IMG/VR virus record: IMGVR_UViG_3300032805_000009
Location: 1-49,763 of that record
Length of the DNA: 49,763 nucleotides
Source: a virus
Reading direction: 5' to 3' (one strand)
Below the pieces are notes generated by a model. It did not search any database. It was given only the letters and a program-made list of their open reading frames with translations, and was not told the DNA's origin. Shown piece after piece: positions 8,575 through 17,024 of the stretch. Position 1 is the first letter of the stretch, and the number at the start of each line of letters is the position of its first letter. A program made the translations under genes and the position numbers.

Positions 8575-8962
8575 CACCTCTGGGCTCATGCCGTGCGGCC
8601 ATGCCGTGCTGCTTGAACCCTATGAACCTGAACTCAAATCATCGACCTTGGTGATCCCGGACACGGTGCGCCGTCGCACCGCGATGGCCGAGATGCGCGC
8701 CAAGGTGATTGCCGTAGGACCGATGGCCTGGAAGCAGGAAGGCATCCCGCGCGCCAAGGTAGGCGACAAAGTGATCATCACTGCCTACTGCGGGGCGATC
8801 GTGCAGGGCACGGCCGACGGCAAGCAATATCGCATGGTCAACGACGAAGACATCTTTTGTGTGATCGAAAGTGAAAGCAGCGTGGTGCGCAACGTCGAGC
8901 GCATCCGCACCGAAGCAGCCGATGAACTCAACAGTGGAGCTGCAGTCGTAGACGCAGCCTAA
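8540..8962 (+). CDS. GroES-like co-chaperonin domain protein
   Basis: 140 residues. Residues ~18-110 follow the Cpn10/GroES beta-barrel pattern: PCGHAVLLEPYEPE, a region where a mobile loop would lie (TLVIPDTVRRRT), then RAKVIAVGPMA, PRAKVGDKVIITAYCG and a closing DEDIFCVIE strand. Phage GroES-like proteins (T4 gp31 is the known case) work with the host GroEL to fold the capsid protein, which fits the position between portal and capsid genes. A C-terminal extension of ~30 residues is unassigned. It overlaps the preceding gene by 35 bp. Assignment by pattern, not by alignment. Confidence 0.7.
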   Translation: MNQSKSHQTPNNTSGLMPCGHAVLLEPYEPELKSSTLVIPDTVRRRTAMAEMRAKVIAVGPMAWKQEGIPRAKVGDKVIITAYCGAIVQGTADGKQYRMVNDEDIFCVIESESSVVRNVERIRTEAADELNSGAAVVDAA

Positions 8963-8971
8963 GGAGAAACC

Positions 8972-9880
8972 ATGAACGCAGTCGTGAATGAAGGGGATGT
9001 CGCCCCAAGCGGCGATGCCCCACAAGCCGATCCCCAGGTCGAAGCCACCGCCCGTGCTCGTGGCTGGGTGCCTCGTGATCAGTGGCGCGGCAACCCCTCC
9101 AACTGGAAGGACGCCGACGCCTATGTGAAGCACTCCGATGAGCTGCTGCCTTTCCTGCGCTCCCAGACGCGCACGTTGGAGAGCCGCTTGGAGCAAGAGG
9201 CCCTCGCCCGCACCAACCTGGAGAATGATCTGCGTGGAGCCCGCGAGGCCATCGAGACCTTGCAGAGCTTCCGCGGCGAAGTCGAGGATCGCCTGCAGTC
9301 CGCCACCGATGTCGAGCTTGCAGAGCAGCTCATGGCCGCCCGCGCTACCGGTGACACGGCAGCCGAGGTGCGCATCATGCGGGAGCTGAACAAAGTTCCT
9401 GCGACCAAAGAGCCGCCTGCAGCTCCGCCACCGCCGGCAGCTCCACCTCCGCAGCCTCGCTTCGAGGACACCGTCGAAGGTCGAGCGTTCGTGCAGGCCA
9501 ACCCGTGGTGGGAGAACGATCCAGTCATGCGCGCCACCGCCCTCGGCGTCGGTCAGCAACTTGCCCAAGAGGGCCGGCTCGCCAACATGACTCCCGCTCA
9601 GCGCGCGCAGTTGATCGCCAACGAGACGCTCAAGTACCTGGGCCGCTCAGCTCAACCTGCGCCCTCAAAGGTTGAAGGTGGACGTCCCAGTCAAGATGCA
9701 GATGCACCCGCTGGTGAGCACAGCTTCACAGATTTGCCACCTGATGCTCGCAGTGCGATGAAGAGGCAAGCAAAATGGCTCGTAGGTCCTGGTAAAAGCT
9801 TCAAGACCGAAGCCGAATGGCAAAAGCACTTCATCGCGTCGTATTTCAAAGACTGGGGGCGGACAGGATCTAGCCAATGA
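8972..9880 (+). CDS. Scaffolding protein
   Basis: 302 residues, highly charged and mostly helical, with a coiled-coil-like stretch (about 58-140), a Pro/Ala hinge (PPAAPPPPAAPPPQP, about 150-165) and a basic C-terminal end. Gene position between portal and capsid genes and this composition are typical of phage scaffolds, which guide procapsid assembly and then leave. A good AAGGAG ribosome-binding site precedes the ATG. It overlaps the next start by 4 bp (ATGA). Confidence 0.75.
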   Translation: MNAVVNEGDVAPSGDAPQADPQVEATARARGWVPRDQWRGNPSNWKDADAYVKHSDELLPFLRSQTRTLESRLEQEALARTNLENDLRGAREAIETLQSFRGEVEDRLQSATDVELAEQLMAARATGDTAAEVRIMRELNKVPATKEPPAAPPPPAAPPPQPRFEDTVEGRAFVQANPWWENDPVMRATALGVGQQLAQEGRLANMTPAQRAQLIANETLKYLGRSAQPAPSKVEGGRPSQDADAPAGEHSFTDLPPDARSAMKRQAKWLVGPGKSFKTEAEWQKHFIASYFKDWGRTGSSQ

Positions 9881-10458
9881 GCACCTCAGACGCCCGTGAA
9901 GGGAAAGCTACCAAGGACAACAACCCGTCGAATGCGCAGGGTGCCGCTAGCCCGCAGGCTGAGCGGCGTCGCCGGCGCATTTCGATGTCCAACATCGACC
10001 GGCAGCTCGAAGTCGAGCCGCTGGCTGGTTACCACCTGCATTGGATACGCCAGTCCCGCGTGGACAAGGCCATCGATGCAGGCTACGAGCTAGTTCAAGC
10101 TCACGAAGTTCACGTCAGCAACCGTCACAGCGTTGGCACCTTGAAATCCATCGGTGGCAACACCGACCTGGGCGCCAACGTCAGCGTCGTGGCCGATGGC
10201 ACGACCGGTGAGCGGTTGATTCTGATGAAGCTTCGCGAAGAGGACTGGCAAGAAGACCAGCAGCGCCTGATCAACCGCAACACGCGGATCATGTCCCAGA
10301 TCTTCCAGGGCGAAGTAATGGTCGGCCCCAGCGGGCAGATCGGTAACAGTGACGGCACTGCCTACACCAAGCCCTTGCTCAATCGCGCCCCGCGCAAGAT
10401 CCGCCTGATGGGCGGCCAAGCCCCCAACCCCGCCGGCCTGAACGTCCGGCAGGTATAG
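9877..10458 (+). CDS. Capsid-region protein of unknown function (193 residues)
   Basis: Starts with ATGA overlapping the scaffold stop. The N-terminal 40 residues are polar and basic (ERRRRRIS), followed by a compact region with DRQLEVEPLAGYHLHWI and a helical EEDWQEDQQRLINRNTRIM segment near 120-140. It lies within the head gene block and is probably a head morphogenesis or minor virion protein, possibly cooperating with the scaffold. No family recognised. Confidence 0.75.
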   Translation: MSTSDAREGKATKDNNPSNAQGAASPQAERRRRRISMSNIDRQLEVEPLAGYHLHWIRQSRVDKAIDAGYELVQAHEVHVSNRHSVGTLKSIGGNTDLGANVSVVADGTTGERLILMKLREEDWQEDQQRLINRNTRIMSQIFQGEVMVGPSGQIGNSDGTAYTKPLLNRAPRKIRLMGGQAPNPAGLNVRQV

Positions 10459-10473
10459 CTGTAGGAGACCTCT

Positions 10474-11130
10474 GTGGCCTTCACCAATATCAGCAAGCCC
10501 TTTGGCCTTGCCCCAGTCCAGAACCTGACTTCGGGCGCTTTCAATGGGCAGGTCAACATCTACGCCATCGCGGCTGCAGACACCAATGCCTACTATGTGG
10601 GCGATCTGGTGAAGCTGAGCAACTCGGGTGGTGACGGCGCTGGCACTCCAGGCATCACGCTGGCAGCTGCGGGCAACCAAGTGGTTGGCGTGGTTGTTGC
10701 GATCGGCTTGCAGCAGAACGTGGGTGGAGGCCCTGGCGGCCCGATCATCAATTACAACAACCTCACGCAGATCTCTCGTCCCTCGGGCGCGCAGACTTCC
10801 ATCTACTACGCCCTAGTGGCCGACGATCCTTCGATGCTGTTTGAAATCCAGGAAGGTGGTACAGGTACCAACCTGACCACAACCAACACTGGCCAGTACT
10901 TCAACATCATCTACGCAGCCCCGGCGACCGGCGTGTACGTGTCAGGCTCGCAGCTCGACAACGGCTCTGGCAACGCTTCCCCGACCGGCAAGCAGCTCAA
11001 GCTGATTCGGCTTGCTCCTCGCATCGACAACCATCTGGTCACGAGCCCCGCAACGGGCGGCGGCGGCCAGAAGTGGTGGGTCCGCATCGTGGCGCACAGC
11101 TACGCGGATCTCGCCCCCACGGGCATCTGA
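10474..11130 (+). CDS. Probable capsid decoration/stabilisation protein
   Basis: 218 residues from a GTG start with a GTAGGAGA ribosome-binding site. Gly/Thr/Asn-rich beta protein beginning AFTNISKPFGLAPVQ, with DTNAYYVGDLVKLS and a closing WWVRIVAHSYAD strand. It sits immediately before the major capsid gene, the usual place for decoration or stabilising proteins in tailed phages. Assignment rests on position and composition. Confidence 0.7.
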   Translation: MAFTNISKPFGLAPVQNLTSGAFNGQVNIYAIAAADTNAYYVGDLVKLSNSGGDGAGTPGITLAAAGNQVVGVVVAIGLQQNVGGGPGGPIINYNNLTQISRPSGAQTSIYYALVADDPSMLFEIQEGGTGTNLTTTNTGQYFNIIYAAPATGVYVSGSQLDNGSGNASPTGKQLKLIRLAPRIDNHLVTSPATGGGGQKWWVRIVAHSYADLAPTGI

Positions 11131-11151
11131 TCTCACCCAGGAGATATTGCA

Positions 11152-12075
11152 ATGGCAATTGGCGGTCCAATCACCACTGGTGCACACCCGAAGGCCCTCT
11201 GGCCCGGAGTGCACGCCTTCTGGGGCCAGATCTACAACGAGCATCCTGCCGAATATCCAGACCTCTACGAAGAGGCGGACAGCGAGATGGCCTACGAGCA
11301 GGACGTGCAGGTCACCCCCTTCGGCTTGGCACCGGTCAAGCCCGAGGGCTCTGCTGGCACCTACGACTACGAGACTCAGGGCCCAGTCAGCACTTACGCG
11401 CACCTTGCGTACATGCTGGGCTACATCGTCACGTTCGAGGAGCTGCAGGACAACCTGTACGAGAAGGTCAGCCGCAACCGCGCTGAGGCCAATGCCTTCT
11501 CGATCCGCCAGACGATCGACACCGTTGCCGCTGCGATCTACAACGATGCCTTCGCCGGTGCGATCTACCTGAACGCCAACGGCCAGACCCTCTGCTCCAC
11601 CAGCAACCCGAACACCACGGGCGGCACCTTCAGCAACGCGCTCTCACCAGCCGCCGACCTGATGGAGACCTCGCTGGAGGACATGTGTATCCTGGCGATG
11701 GGGCTGCAGAACGACCGCAACCTCTACATCAGTGTGATGCCTCAGTCCCTGCACGTCGCCCGCCAGGAGTGGTTCAACGCGAACCGCATCCTGAAGTCGG
11801 TGCTGCAACCGGGCACCGCCAACAACGACATCAACGTCCTGAATGCGACCAACGCCTTCCCTAAGGGCATCAAGCTCAACCACTACTTCACCCTGCCCCA
11901 TGCGTGGTTCGTCCGCACGAACTGCCCGCACGGCATGATGATGTTCTGGCGCAATCGGCCGATGTTCGACCAGGACAACGAGTTCAGCACCAAGAACGCG
12001 CTTGCCAGCACGTACTTCCGTTGCAGCTTCGGTAACACTGACCCGCGCGGCATCCTCGGATCGAACGGTCCCTGA
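11152..12075 (+). CDS. Major capsid protein
   Basis: 307 residues, with AGGAGATATT before the ATG. Features fit an HK97-fold capsid protein: a helical stretch resembling the spine helix (YMLGYIVTFEELQDNLYEKV, about 85-104), a conserved Tyr/Asn-rich middle, DRNLYISVMPQSLHVARQEWF (about 185-205), and a C-terminal strand region (HGMMMFWRNRP). Position after scaffold and decoration genes and before the neck genes supports the call. Forms the icosahedral shell. Confidence 0.85.
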   Translation: MAIGGPITTGAHPKALWPGVHAFWGQIYNEHPAEYPDLYEEADSEMAYEQDVQVTPFGLAPVKPEGSAGTYDYETQGPVSTYAHLAYMLGYIVTFEELQDNLYEKVSRNRAEANAFSIRQTIDTVAAAIYNDAFAGAIYLNANGQTLCSTSNPNTTGGTFSNALSPAADLMETSLEDMCILAMGLQNDRNLYISVMPQSLHVARQEWFNANRILKSVLQPGTANNDINVLNATNAFPKGIKLNHYFTLPHAWFVRTNCPHGMMMFWRNRPMFDQDNEFSTKNALASTYFRCSFGNTDPRGILGSNGP

Positions 12076-12087
12076 CAGGAGCCTCTG

Positions 12088-12954
12088 ATGGTTGCTAGCG
12101 TCCGATCGCAAACTCCGACTCGGCTCTCGGCTGGTGCTACCACCGATAGCCCATACGGTCCGATGGCTGATTGCGGGTACGGCAATCCGGCCTTCTATCA
12201 CCAGTTCTTCGACGACTTCGACAATTCGATCGGCGCGACCGGGCTCTACACCCAGACCCAGACTGGCGGCACCTTCTCGCACGCCGCGGGCGACGGTGGT
12301 CTGCTCTCACTGGTGCTGGGCGCCGCGAACAACAACCTTGCCTACATCCAGCTGCCCGCTGCAGGCTTCCAGCTCCCGCAGGGCACGACCTTCCCTACCG
12401 GCACGTTGGGCAAGAAGCTCTTTTACGGCTGCCGCCTCACCTCGCTGTCCACCCTGGCCAGCTACACCTCGATCTTCGGGCTGATCCAGACCACAGCCAC
12501 CGCCTTCACCACGGTGACCGACGGTGTCTACTTTCAGCTCGCCACCGCAGGCGTCAACCTGATCACGGTCTCGGCCTCCACCGCCCTCACCTGGGCGCTG
12601 CCGACCTCCGCCACCAGCTTCATGGCCGCGGCCACCCAGATCGACATGGCCTACTACATCGACTGGTACCAGAACATCCATGTGTTCTTCGGCCCGCAGC
12701 TCTTCGGCTTCATCCCGCAGTCCGGCTCAGGCACCATCGGCACCAACCCTCCGGGCATCTCGCTGCTGCCCGAAGTCGGCGCCGTGCTGCAGATCAACGG
12801 CCCGAACTACATCCCGATGAGCGGCGCCACCGGTCAGACCGGCCCTTGGACCGTCTCCGCGGCCAACCTGAACCTGACCGCGGGCATCAAGACAACCGCT
12901 GCTACTGCCCTGACCGGCTTGGTGGACTTCCACTACTGCCTGAAGGAGCGCTAG
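12088..12954 (+). CDS. Head-associated structural protein (288 residues)
   Basis: Follows the capsid gene by 12 bp with a CAGGAGC ribosome-binding site. Composition is rich in Thr, Ala, Gly and aromatic residues with many predicted strands (YASIFGLIQTT-like and LALTWALPTSA-like segments), and it ends LTGLVDFHYCLKER. Proteins of this kind after the capsid gene are often head fibres or large decoration proteins; the sequence has the look of a lectin-type jelly roll. Specific role unknown. Confidence 0.7.
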   Translation: MVASVRSQTPTRLSAGATTDSPYGPMADCGYGNPAFYHQFFDDFDNSIGATGLYTQTQTGGTFSHAAGDGGLLSLVLGAANNNLAYIQLPAAGFQLPQGTTFPTGTLGKKLFYGCRLTSLSTLASYTSIFGLIQTTATAFTTVTDGVYFQLATAGVNLITVSASTALTWALPTSATSFMAAATQIDMAYYIDWYQNIHVFFGPQLFGFIPQSGSGTIGTNPPGISLLPEVGAVLQINGPNYIPMSGATGQTGPWTVSAANLNLTAGIKTTAATALTGLVDFHYCLKER

Positions 12955-12976
12955 CCGAGGCGCTAGCGATAGCGCC

Positions 12977-13381
12977 GTGCCCTTCCAAGTCTCCAAGCTC
13001 GCCGCCTCGGGGAAGAACTACATCCTGCGCGTGGCCGGCACGCTCGACTTCGCAGCGCACCAGCTGCCCGCGCTCATCGACGATCTGACCTTCGACTCCT
13101 CGCTGCGCGGCCTGCGCCTCGACGGCGCTACATGGCTGATCCAGGAGAAAGCCGGCATTCGCGTGTGGTGGAGCGAGCAAGCAGCCGCCGCCCCTACGTC
13201 CTTCGACCCCGAATCGCTCCTGCTGGTGTGCGAGTCGCGCAACGGCATTCGAATGGACCCAGGCTGGCCCTCGCCCCCCGCTTGGGGCAAGCAGCTGTGG
13301 CTCAGCAGCTTCGGCCTGGAGCGCGTGCCCGAGCCCCCTTGTCACTTCACCTTGGTGCTGGACTTCGACCGCCATGGCTAA
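12977..13381 (+). CDS. Neck-region protein of unknown function (134 residues)
   Basis: GTG start. Alternating hydrophobic pattern (YILRVAGTLDF, LRGLRLDGATWLI) indicates a small beta/alpha protein without membrane segments. It overlaps the next gene (adaptor) by 8 bp and sits between head and neck genes; a head-completion role is possible. No family recognised. Confidence 0.7.
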   Translation: MPFQVSKLAASGKNYILRVAGTLDFAAHQLPALIDDLTFDSSLRGLRLDGATWLIQEKAGIRVWWSEQAAAAPTSFDPESLLLVCESRNGIRMDPGWPSPPAWGKQLWLSSFGLERVPEPPCHFTLVLDFDRHG

Positions 13382-14210
13382 CGTGCTCACGCTGAACGAA
13401 AGCAATCCAGCCACCACTGGGCTGGTGATGCAGCCCAATGCGGTGCCGCTGGGCGTGCAGCCGCCCAACACCAACAACGCCTACCAGATCATCACGCTGG
13501 CGATGCGCAACGCCGACTACCTGGACAAGCTGCAGGACCCCTCCAGCGACGACCTTGCCGAGTACCTGCCTCGCCTGAACGCGCTGATCAACTTCGAGCA
13601 GACGCAGGGCCTGAAGCTCTGGCTGGAGCAGGACGTCAGCTTCACCGCCATCCTCGGCCAGAACTGCTATCAGTTCGGCTACAACACCACCAACACCGTC
13701 GCCGGCACCTTCTTCAACGTGCCCAAGCCCCTCTCGGTGAAGGAAGCCTTTTGGCAGGACGCGAACGGCAACCGCCGCCCGCTGATCCCCATGTCTCGCA
13801 ACGACTGGGACACGCTCGGCACCGTCGTCCAGCAGGGCGCGGTCAACAGCTACTACGCCGACAAGCAGGACAACTTCATGAACGTGTGGATCTGGCTCAC
13901 GCCAGACGCCTACACGGCAACCGTGGGCAGCCAGTCCGGGCTCTCCCAGGTCCACGTCATCTTCCGTGTGCAGGTCAACAACTTCTTCACGCTGACCGAT
14001 CAGATGAACTTCCCCGTCGAGTGGTTCATGTTCCTGCAGTGGTCGCTCGCCCAGGAGATCGGCACCGGCCAGCCCGATCCGATCCTGGAGAAGATCGACA
14101 AGATGACGACCATGTACCGCACCGCGCTGGAGGACTTCGACTACGAGGATGCATCGACGGTGTTCCAGCCTGACTCGCGCATCCAGTACGTCAACAACAG
14201 GTTCACGTAA
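13374..14210 (+). CDS. P22 gp4-like head-tail adaptor
   Basis: 278 residues. The region from ~25 (TNNAYQIITLAMRNADYLD) through LPRLNALINFEQTQGLKLW follows the pattern of tail accessory factors of the P22 gp4 group, which bind below the portal ring and start tail assembly. The C-terminal half has alternating strands and a helical end (PILEKIDKMTTMYRTALEDF). It is followed with a shared base by a gp10-like protein, the same order as in P22-type phages. Confidence 0.75.
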   Translation: MANVLTLNESNPATTGLVMQPNAVPLGVQPPNTNNAYQIITLAMRNADYLDKLQDPSSDDLAEYLPRLNALINFEQTQGLKLWLEQDVSFTAILGQNCYQFGYNTTNTVAGTFFNVPKPLSVKEAFWQDANGNRRPLIPMSRNDWDTLGTVVQQGAVNSYYADKQDNFMNVWIWLTPDAYTATVGSQSGLSQVHVIFRVQVNNFFTLTDQMNFPVEWFMFLQWSLAQEIGTGQPDPILEKIDKMTTMYRTALEDFDYEDASTVFQPDSRIQYVNNRFT

Positions 14211-15730
14211 TGGCTAAGTCCGGCCGCCCGCAGGATGCGCTCTCCATCCCGAAGCGTTGGCCGCTGGTCAACCGCCTGCAGACCCGCTCGCCCAACGTCC
14301 CTATCACGCAAGATGCGCGGCTGATCAACTGCTACGCCGAAGCTGACCGCGAGGATGAAGAGTATTGGCTCTACAAGCGGCTGGGGACCGGCACGCCGAT
14401 CAGCAGCTTCGGCCCTGGCTTCGCCAGCACCGGCCTGGGGATGGGACTATACAGCTTCTATCCGGCCATCCCTCACTGGGGCTCGCCAGCCTATCAAGTG
14501 CTCGGAGTGTTCTCAGACGGCTCGATCTGGAGCTACAACGGCACTACATCCACGCTCGTGACCAGCGGTGTGGCCATCCCCGCAGGCTACACAAGAGCTT
14601 GGTTTGAGACGATCGCCTCAAGCCCGCAGACAGTAGCGATTGGCACGCTCGGATCGAGCTTCGTCTACACGCCGTCCGTCCCCTCCATCACGCACATCAC
14701 GGACGTCAACTTTCCCGCCAGCCCCGTCCCGGGCTGGGCGTACCTCGACGGCACGCTCTACGTGATGGACAACACCGGGAAGATCTACAACAGCCAGCTG
14801 AACAACGCGACCAACTGGACACCGCAGTCGTACATCCTGGCATCCAGCAACGCGGATGCCGGCGTCGCACTCGCCAAGCAGCTCTCCTACGTCATTGCAT
14901 TCAAGCAGTGGACCACGCAGATCTTCTACGATGCGGGCAACCCGGTAGGCTCCCCGCTTGCGCCTGTGCCCGATGCTCAGCTGCCGTATGGTTGCTTTGC
15001 AGCTGGAAGCGTCGCAGAGGTGGATGACACGCTTCTGTGGATGACGAGCAATCAAACCGTGAGCCCCCAGATTGTTCAGATGGACAACCTGTCGGCGCGG
15101 ATAGTCAGCTCGCCAGCAGTCGAGCGGCTGCTCGACAATGCTTTCATCAGTACCCTGTATCCCGACGGCGGGATCATAGGCAACACGCTGAAGCACGGCG
15201 GACACAGGTTCTACTTCCTTACCATCGTTCAGCTGAACATCACCCTGGTCTACGACATCGACCAGGGGCTGTGGTACCTGTGGACGGATGCGAATGGAAA
15301 CTTCTGGCCGCCAGTCAGCTTTGCCTGGACGCCGATGAATCCTCTCGTGCCGGGCACGCACCTAGTGCAGATGCAGAATGGGACGGTGCAGCCGATCGAC
15401 GGCGACTACGAGTATCCCACCGACAACGGCACGGTGTTCCCGGTGGACATCTACACGCCCAACTTCGATGGCGGTACCGATCGACGCAAGGTGCTCAAGG
15501 CGATCTTCCCCAACGGCGATACGGTCAACGGGCCGCTGCAGGTGCGCTTCAGCGACGATGACTTTCAGAGCTGGTCGAACTTTCGCACCTGCGATCTGTC
15601 GCTGAAGAAGCCGCGCATCTGCGACATGGGCACCTTCCGCCGACGCCGCGGCCTGCACCTGCGCTACGCGCAGCCAACGACCTTCCGCATCAAGTCGCTC
15701 GACATGCAGCTGCTGTGGGGGAGCAAGTGA
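14210..15730 (+). CDS. P22 gp10-like packaged-DNA stabilisation/tail hub protein
   Basis: 506 residues. Repeated short blades (VFSDGSIWSYNG, YLDGTLYVMDNTGKIY, FFYDAGNP-like segments) suggest a beta-propeller; the opening LQTRSPNVPITQDARLINCYAE and the segment with VTDVNFPASP, LYVMDN and QLSYVIAFKQWTTQIFYD match the pattern of P22 gp10 relatives. Such proteins close the portal channel and carry the tailspikes or needle. Starts one base within the previous stop. Confidence 0.8.
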   Translation: MAKSGRPQDALSIPKRWPLVNRLQTRSPNVPITQDARLINCYAEADREDEEYWLYKRLGTGTPISSFGPGFASTGLGMGLYSFYPAIPHWGSPAYQVLGVFSDGSIWSYNGTTSTLVTSGVAIPAGYTRAWFETIASSPQTVAIGTLGSSFVYTPSVPSITHITDVNFPASPVPGWAYLDGTLYVMDNTGKIYNSQLNNATNWTPQSYILASSNADAGVALAKQLSYVIAFKQWTTQIFYDAGNPVGSPLAPVPDAQLPYGCFAAGSVAEVDDTLLWMTSNQTVSPQIVQMDNLSARIVSSPAVERLLDNAFISTLYPDGGIIGNTLKHGGHRFYFLTIVQLNITLVYDIDQGLWYLWTDANGNFWPPVSFAWTPMNPLVPGTHLVQMQNGTVQPIDGDYEYPTDNGTVFPVDIYTPNFDGGTDRRKVLKAIFPNGDTVNGPLQVRFSDDDFQSWSNFRTCDLSLKKPRICDMGTFRRRRGLHLRYAQPTTFRIKSLDMQLLWGSK

Positions 15731-15966
15731 GCATCGCCAAGATCCCAGCCCCGCCTTCTACTGGAGCCAAAGTGCTGGACGCAAAAGGCTTCTTCGAGCA
15801 GACCACCTGGGGCGGCTGGTTTCGCAGCGTCTGGAAGCAGCTCAACGGCAATGGTGCTGGGGTGTTCAGCGGCACGGTGGTCCTTGCTAAAATCACCGGC
15901 GGCGGGGCGAATGGTTCTCTGACCTTGGTCAACGGGGTAGTTACCTCGTACACGGCGCCCACATGA
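15727..15966 (+). CDS. Small tail-region protein (79 residues)
   Basis: GTG start at 15727 overlaps the preceding TGA (GTGA) and has GGGGGAG upstream, so this start is preferred over a GTG 12 bp further upstream. Contains FFEQTTWGGWFRSVWKQLNG and a Gly-rich beta end. Small proteins at this place in podovirus tail regions are of unknown role; no family recognised. Confidence 0.75.
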   Translation: MSIAKIPAPPSTGAKVLDAKGFFEQTTWGGWFRSVWKQLNGNGAGVFSGTVVLAKITGGGANGSLTLVNGVVTSYTAPT

Positions 15967-16406
15967 TCCATCGCTCCTTCGACGCCCAATTCTTCAACCG
16001 CGTGGTCAACGACCCGGCGGTTCATCGCTACGCCTCGCTCGGGCTGATCAGCGGCCCCCTCGATGTCACTGAGCTGGTGCTTGACCCTAACAACTACCTG
16101 CTCGCCACCGAGCATGGCGGCTTCCTCGGCATCGATCGCGGCAACGGCACCTATGAGGTGCACACCATGTTCCTGCCCGAGGGCCGCGGCAAAGAAGTAA
16201 AGGAAGCTGCGCACGAAGCCGTGCGCTACATGTTTACTCTCACACCGTGCGATCGATTGATCACCCACGTCACGCTCGATAATCGCCCAGCTGAGCTGAT
16301 GGCCAAGTGGCTCGGCTTCAGCTTCGTGCGCAACGAGATGATCCTGGGTATTGAGTTGAAGCTCTATGAGCTGCGGAGACAGTCATGCCGGTTGCTATAC
16401 CAATAA
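15963..16406 (+). CDS. GNAT-like phage protein (DUF2824/P22 gp14-like)
   Basis: 147 residues with the outline of a GNAT acyltransferase: an N-terminal helix and FFNRVVNDP, a central FLGIDRGNGTYEVHTMFLPEGRG (strand and acyl-CoA loop region), a helix AAHEAVRYMF, and a late LDNRPAELMAKWLGF that matches the typical Asn-containing end of the fold. Phages of the P22 group encode a similar protein beside the ejection protein genes. The catalytic substrate is unknown and enzyme activity may be absent. Confidence 0.65.
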   Translation: MIHRSFDAQFFNRVVNDPAVHRYASLGLISGPLDVTELVLDPNNYLLATEHGGFLGIDRGNGTYEVHTMFLPEGRGKEVKEAAHEAVRYMFTLTPCDRLITHVTLDNRPAELMAKWLGFSFVRNEMILGIELKLYELRRQSCRLLYQ

Positions 16407-17017
16407 TCCTGGGTGTCACTGCAGCCGCCGGTGTGGCCGATGCCGTGGTGCAGGCCAAGGCTGCATCCTCACAGAAAGCCATCGCAGGCCAAGAGCTGGG
16501 CATGGCGGCCACTCAGCAGCAGAAGCAGAACCAGCTGTACGCACAGCTGCAGCAGCTGATCTCTAATCCTTCGGGCTTCACCAGCTCGCCTGCCTTCACT
16601 TCGACGCTCACTGCAGCGCAGCGGGCGCAGGCAGCCGCCGGCTACGGAGGCTCGACCAACGAAGTTGGAGCCCTGCAATCGCTCGGCTTCAACGAGCTAC
16701 TGGCGCAGGAACAAACACTCATGGGCGGTGCAGGTGTGGGCTTCAACCCGGTCGCTGGCGGCAGCGCTGCAAGCTCTGCAACCAGCGCTGGGGCTGCATC
16801 GCTCAACAGCTCGCTCAATCAGCTGGGCGGCCTTGCCGGCATGTTCGCCTTCATGCAGGGCGGCGGCATGAACAACATGCTCAACACCGGGACGGCCGGC
16901 GGCGCAGGTGCTGGCCTCTACGATCAGATGCTGCTGCCCTCCAGCTCGCCCAACTACACCGGCACCTCGGACGGCAGCCTGATGCAGACCACCGGCGGCT
17001 ACTTCCTTAACAGCTGA
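16385..17017 (+). CDS. DNA ejection protein, gp7-like
   Basis: 210 residues starting 22 bp inside the preceding gene. An Ala-rich hydrophobic N-terminal helix (IPIILGVTAAAGVADAVVQAKAA), a Gln-rich helix (QQQKQNQLYAQLQQL, about 45-60) and a long Ala/Gly/Ser-rich tail are typical of the smaller internal virion protein of P22-like phages, which is ejected into the cell to help build a channel for DNA. Call rests on composition and order, followed by two larger ejection-type proteins. Confidence 0.7.
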   Translation: MPVAIPIILGVTAAAGVADAVVQAKAASSQKAIAGQELGMAATQQQKQNQLYAQLQQLISNPSGFTSSPAFTSTLTAAQRAQAAAGYGGSTNEVGALQSLGFNELLAQEQTLMGGAGVGFNPVAGGSAASSATSAGAASLNSSLNQLGGLAGMFAFMQGGGMNNMLNTGTAGGAGAGLYDQMLLPSSSPNYTGTSDGSLMQTTGGYFLNS

Positions 17018-17024
17018 GGCGCAC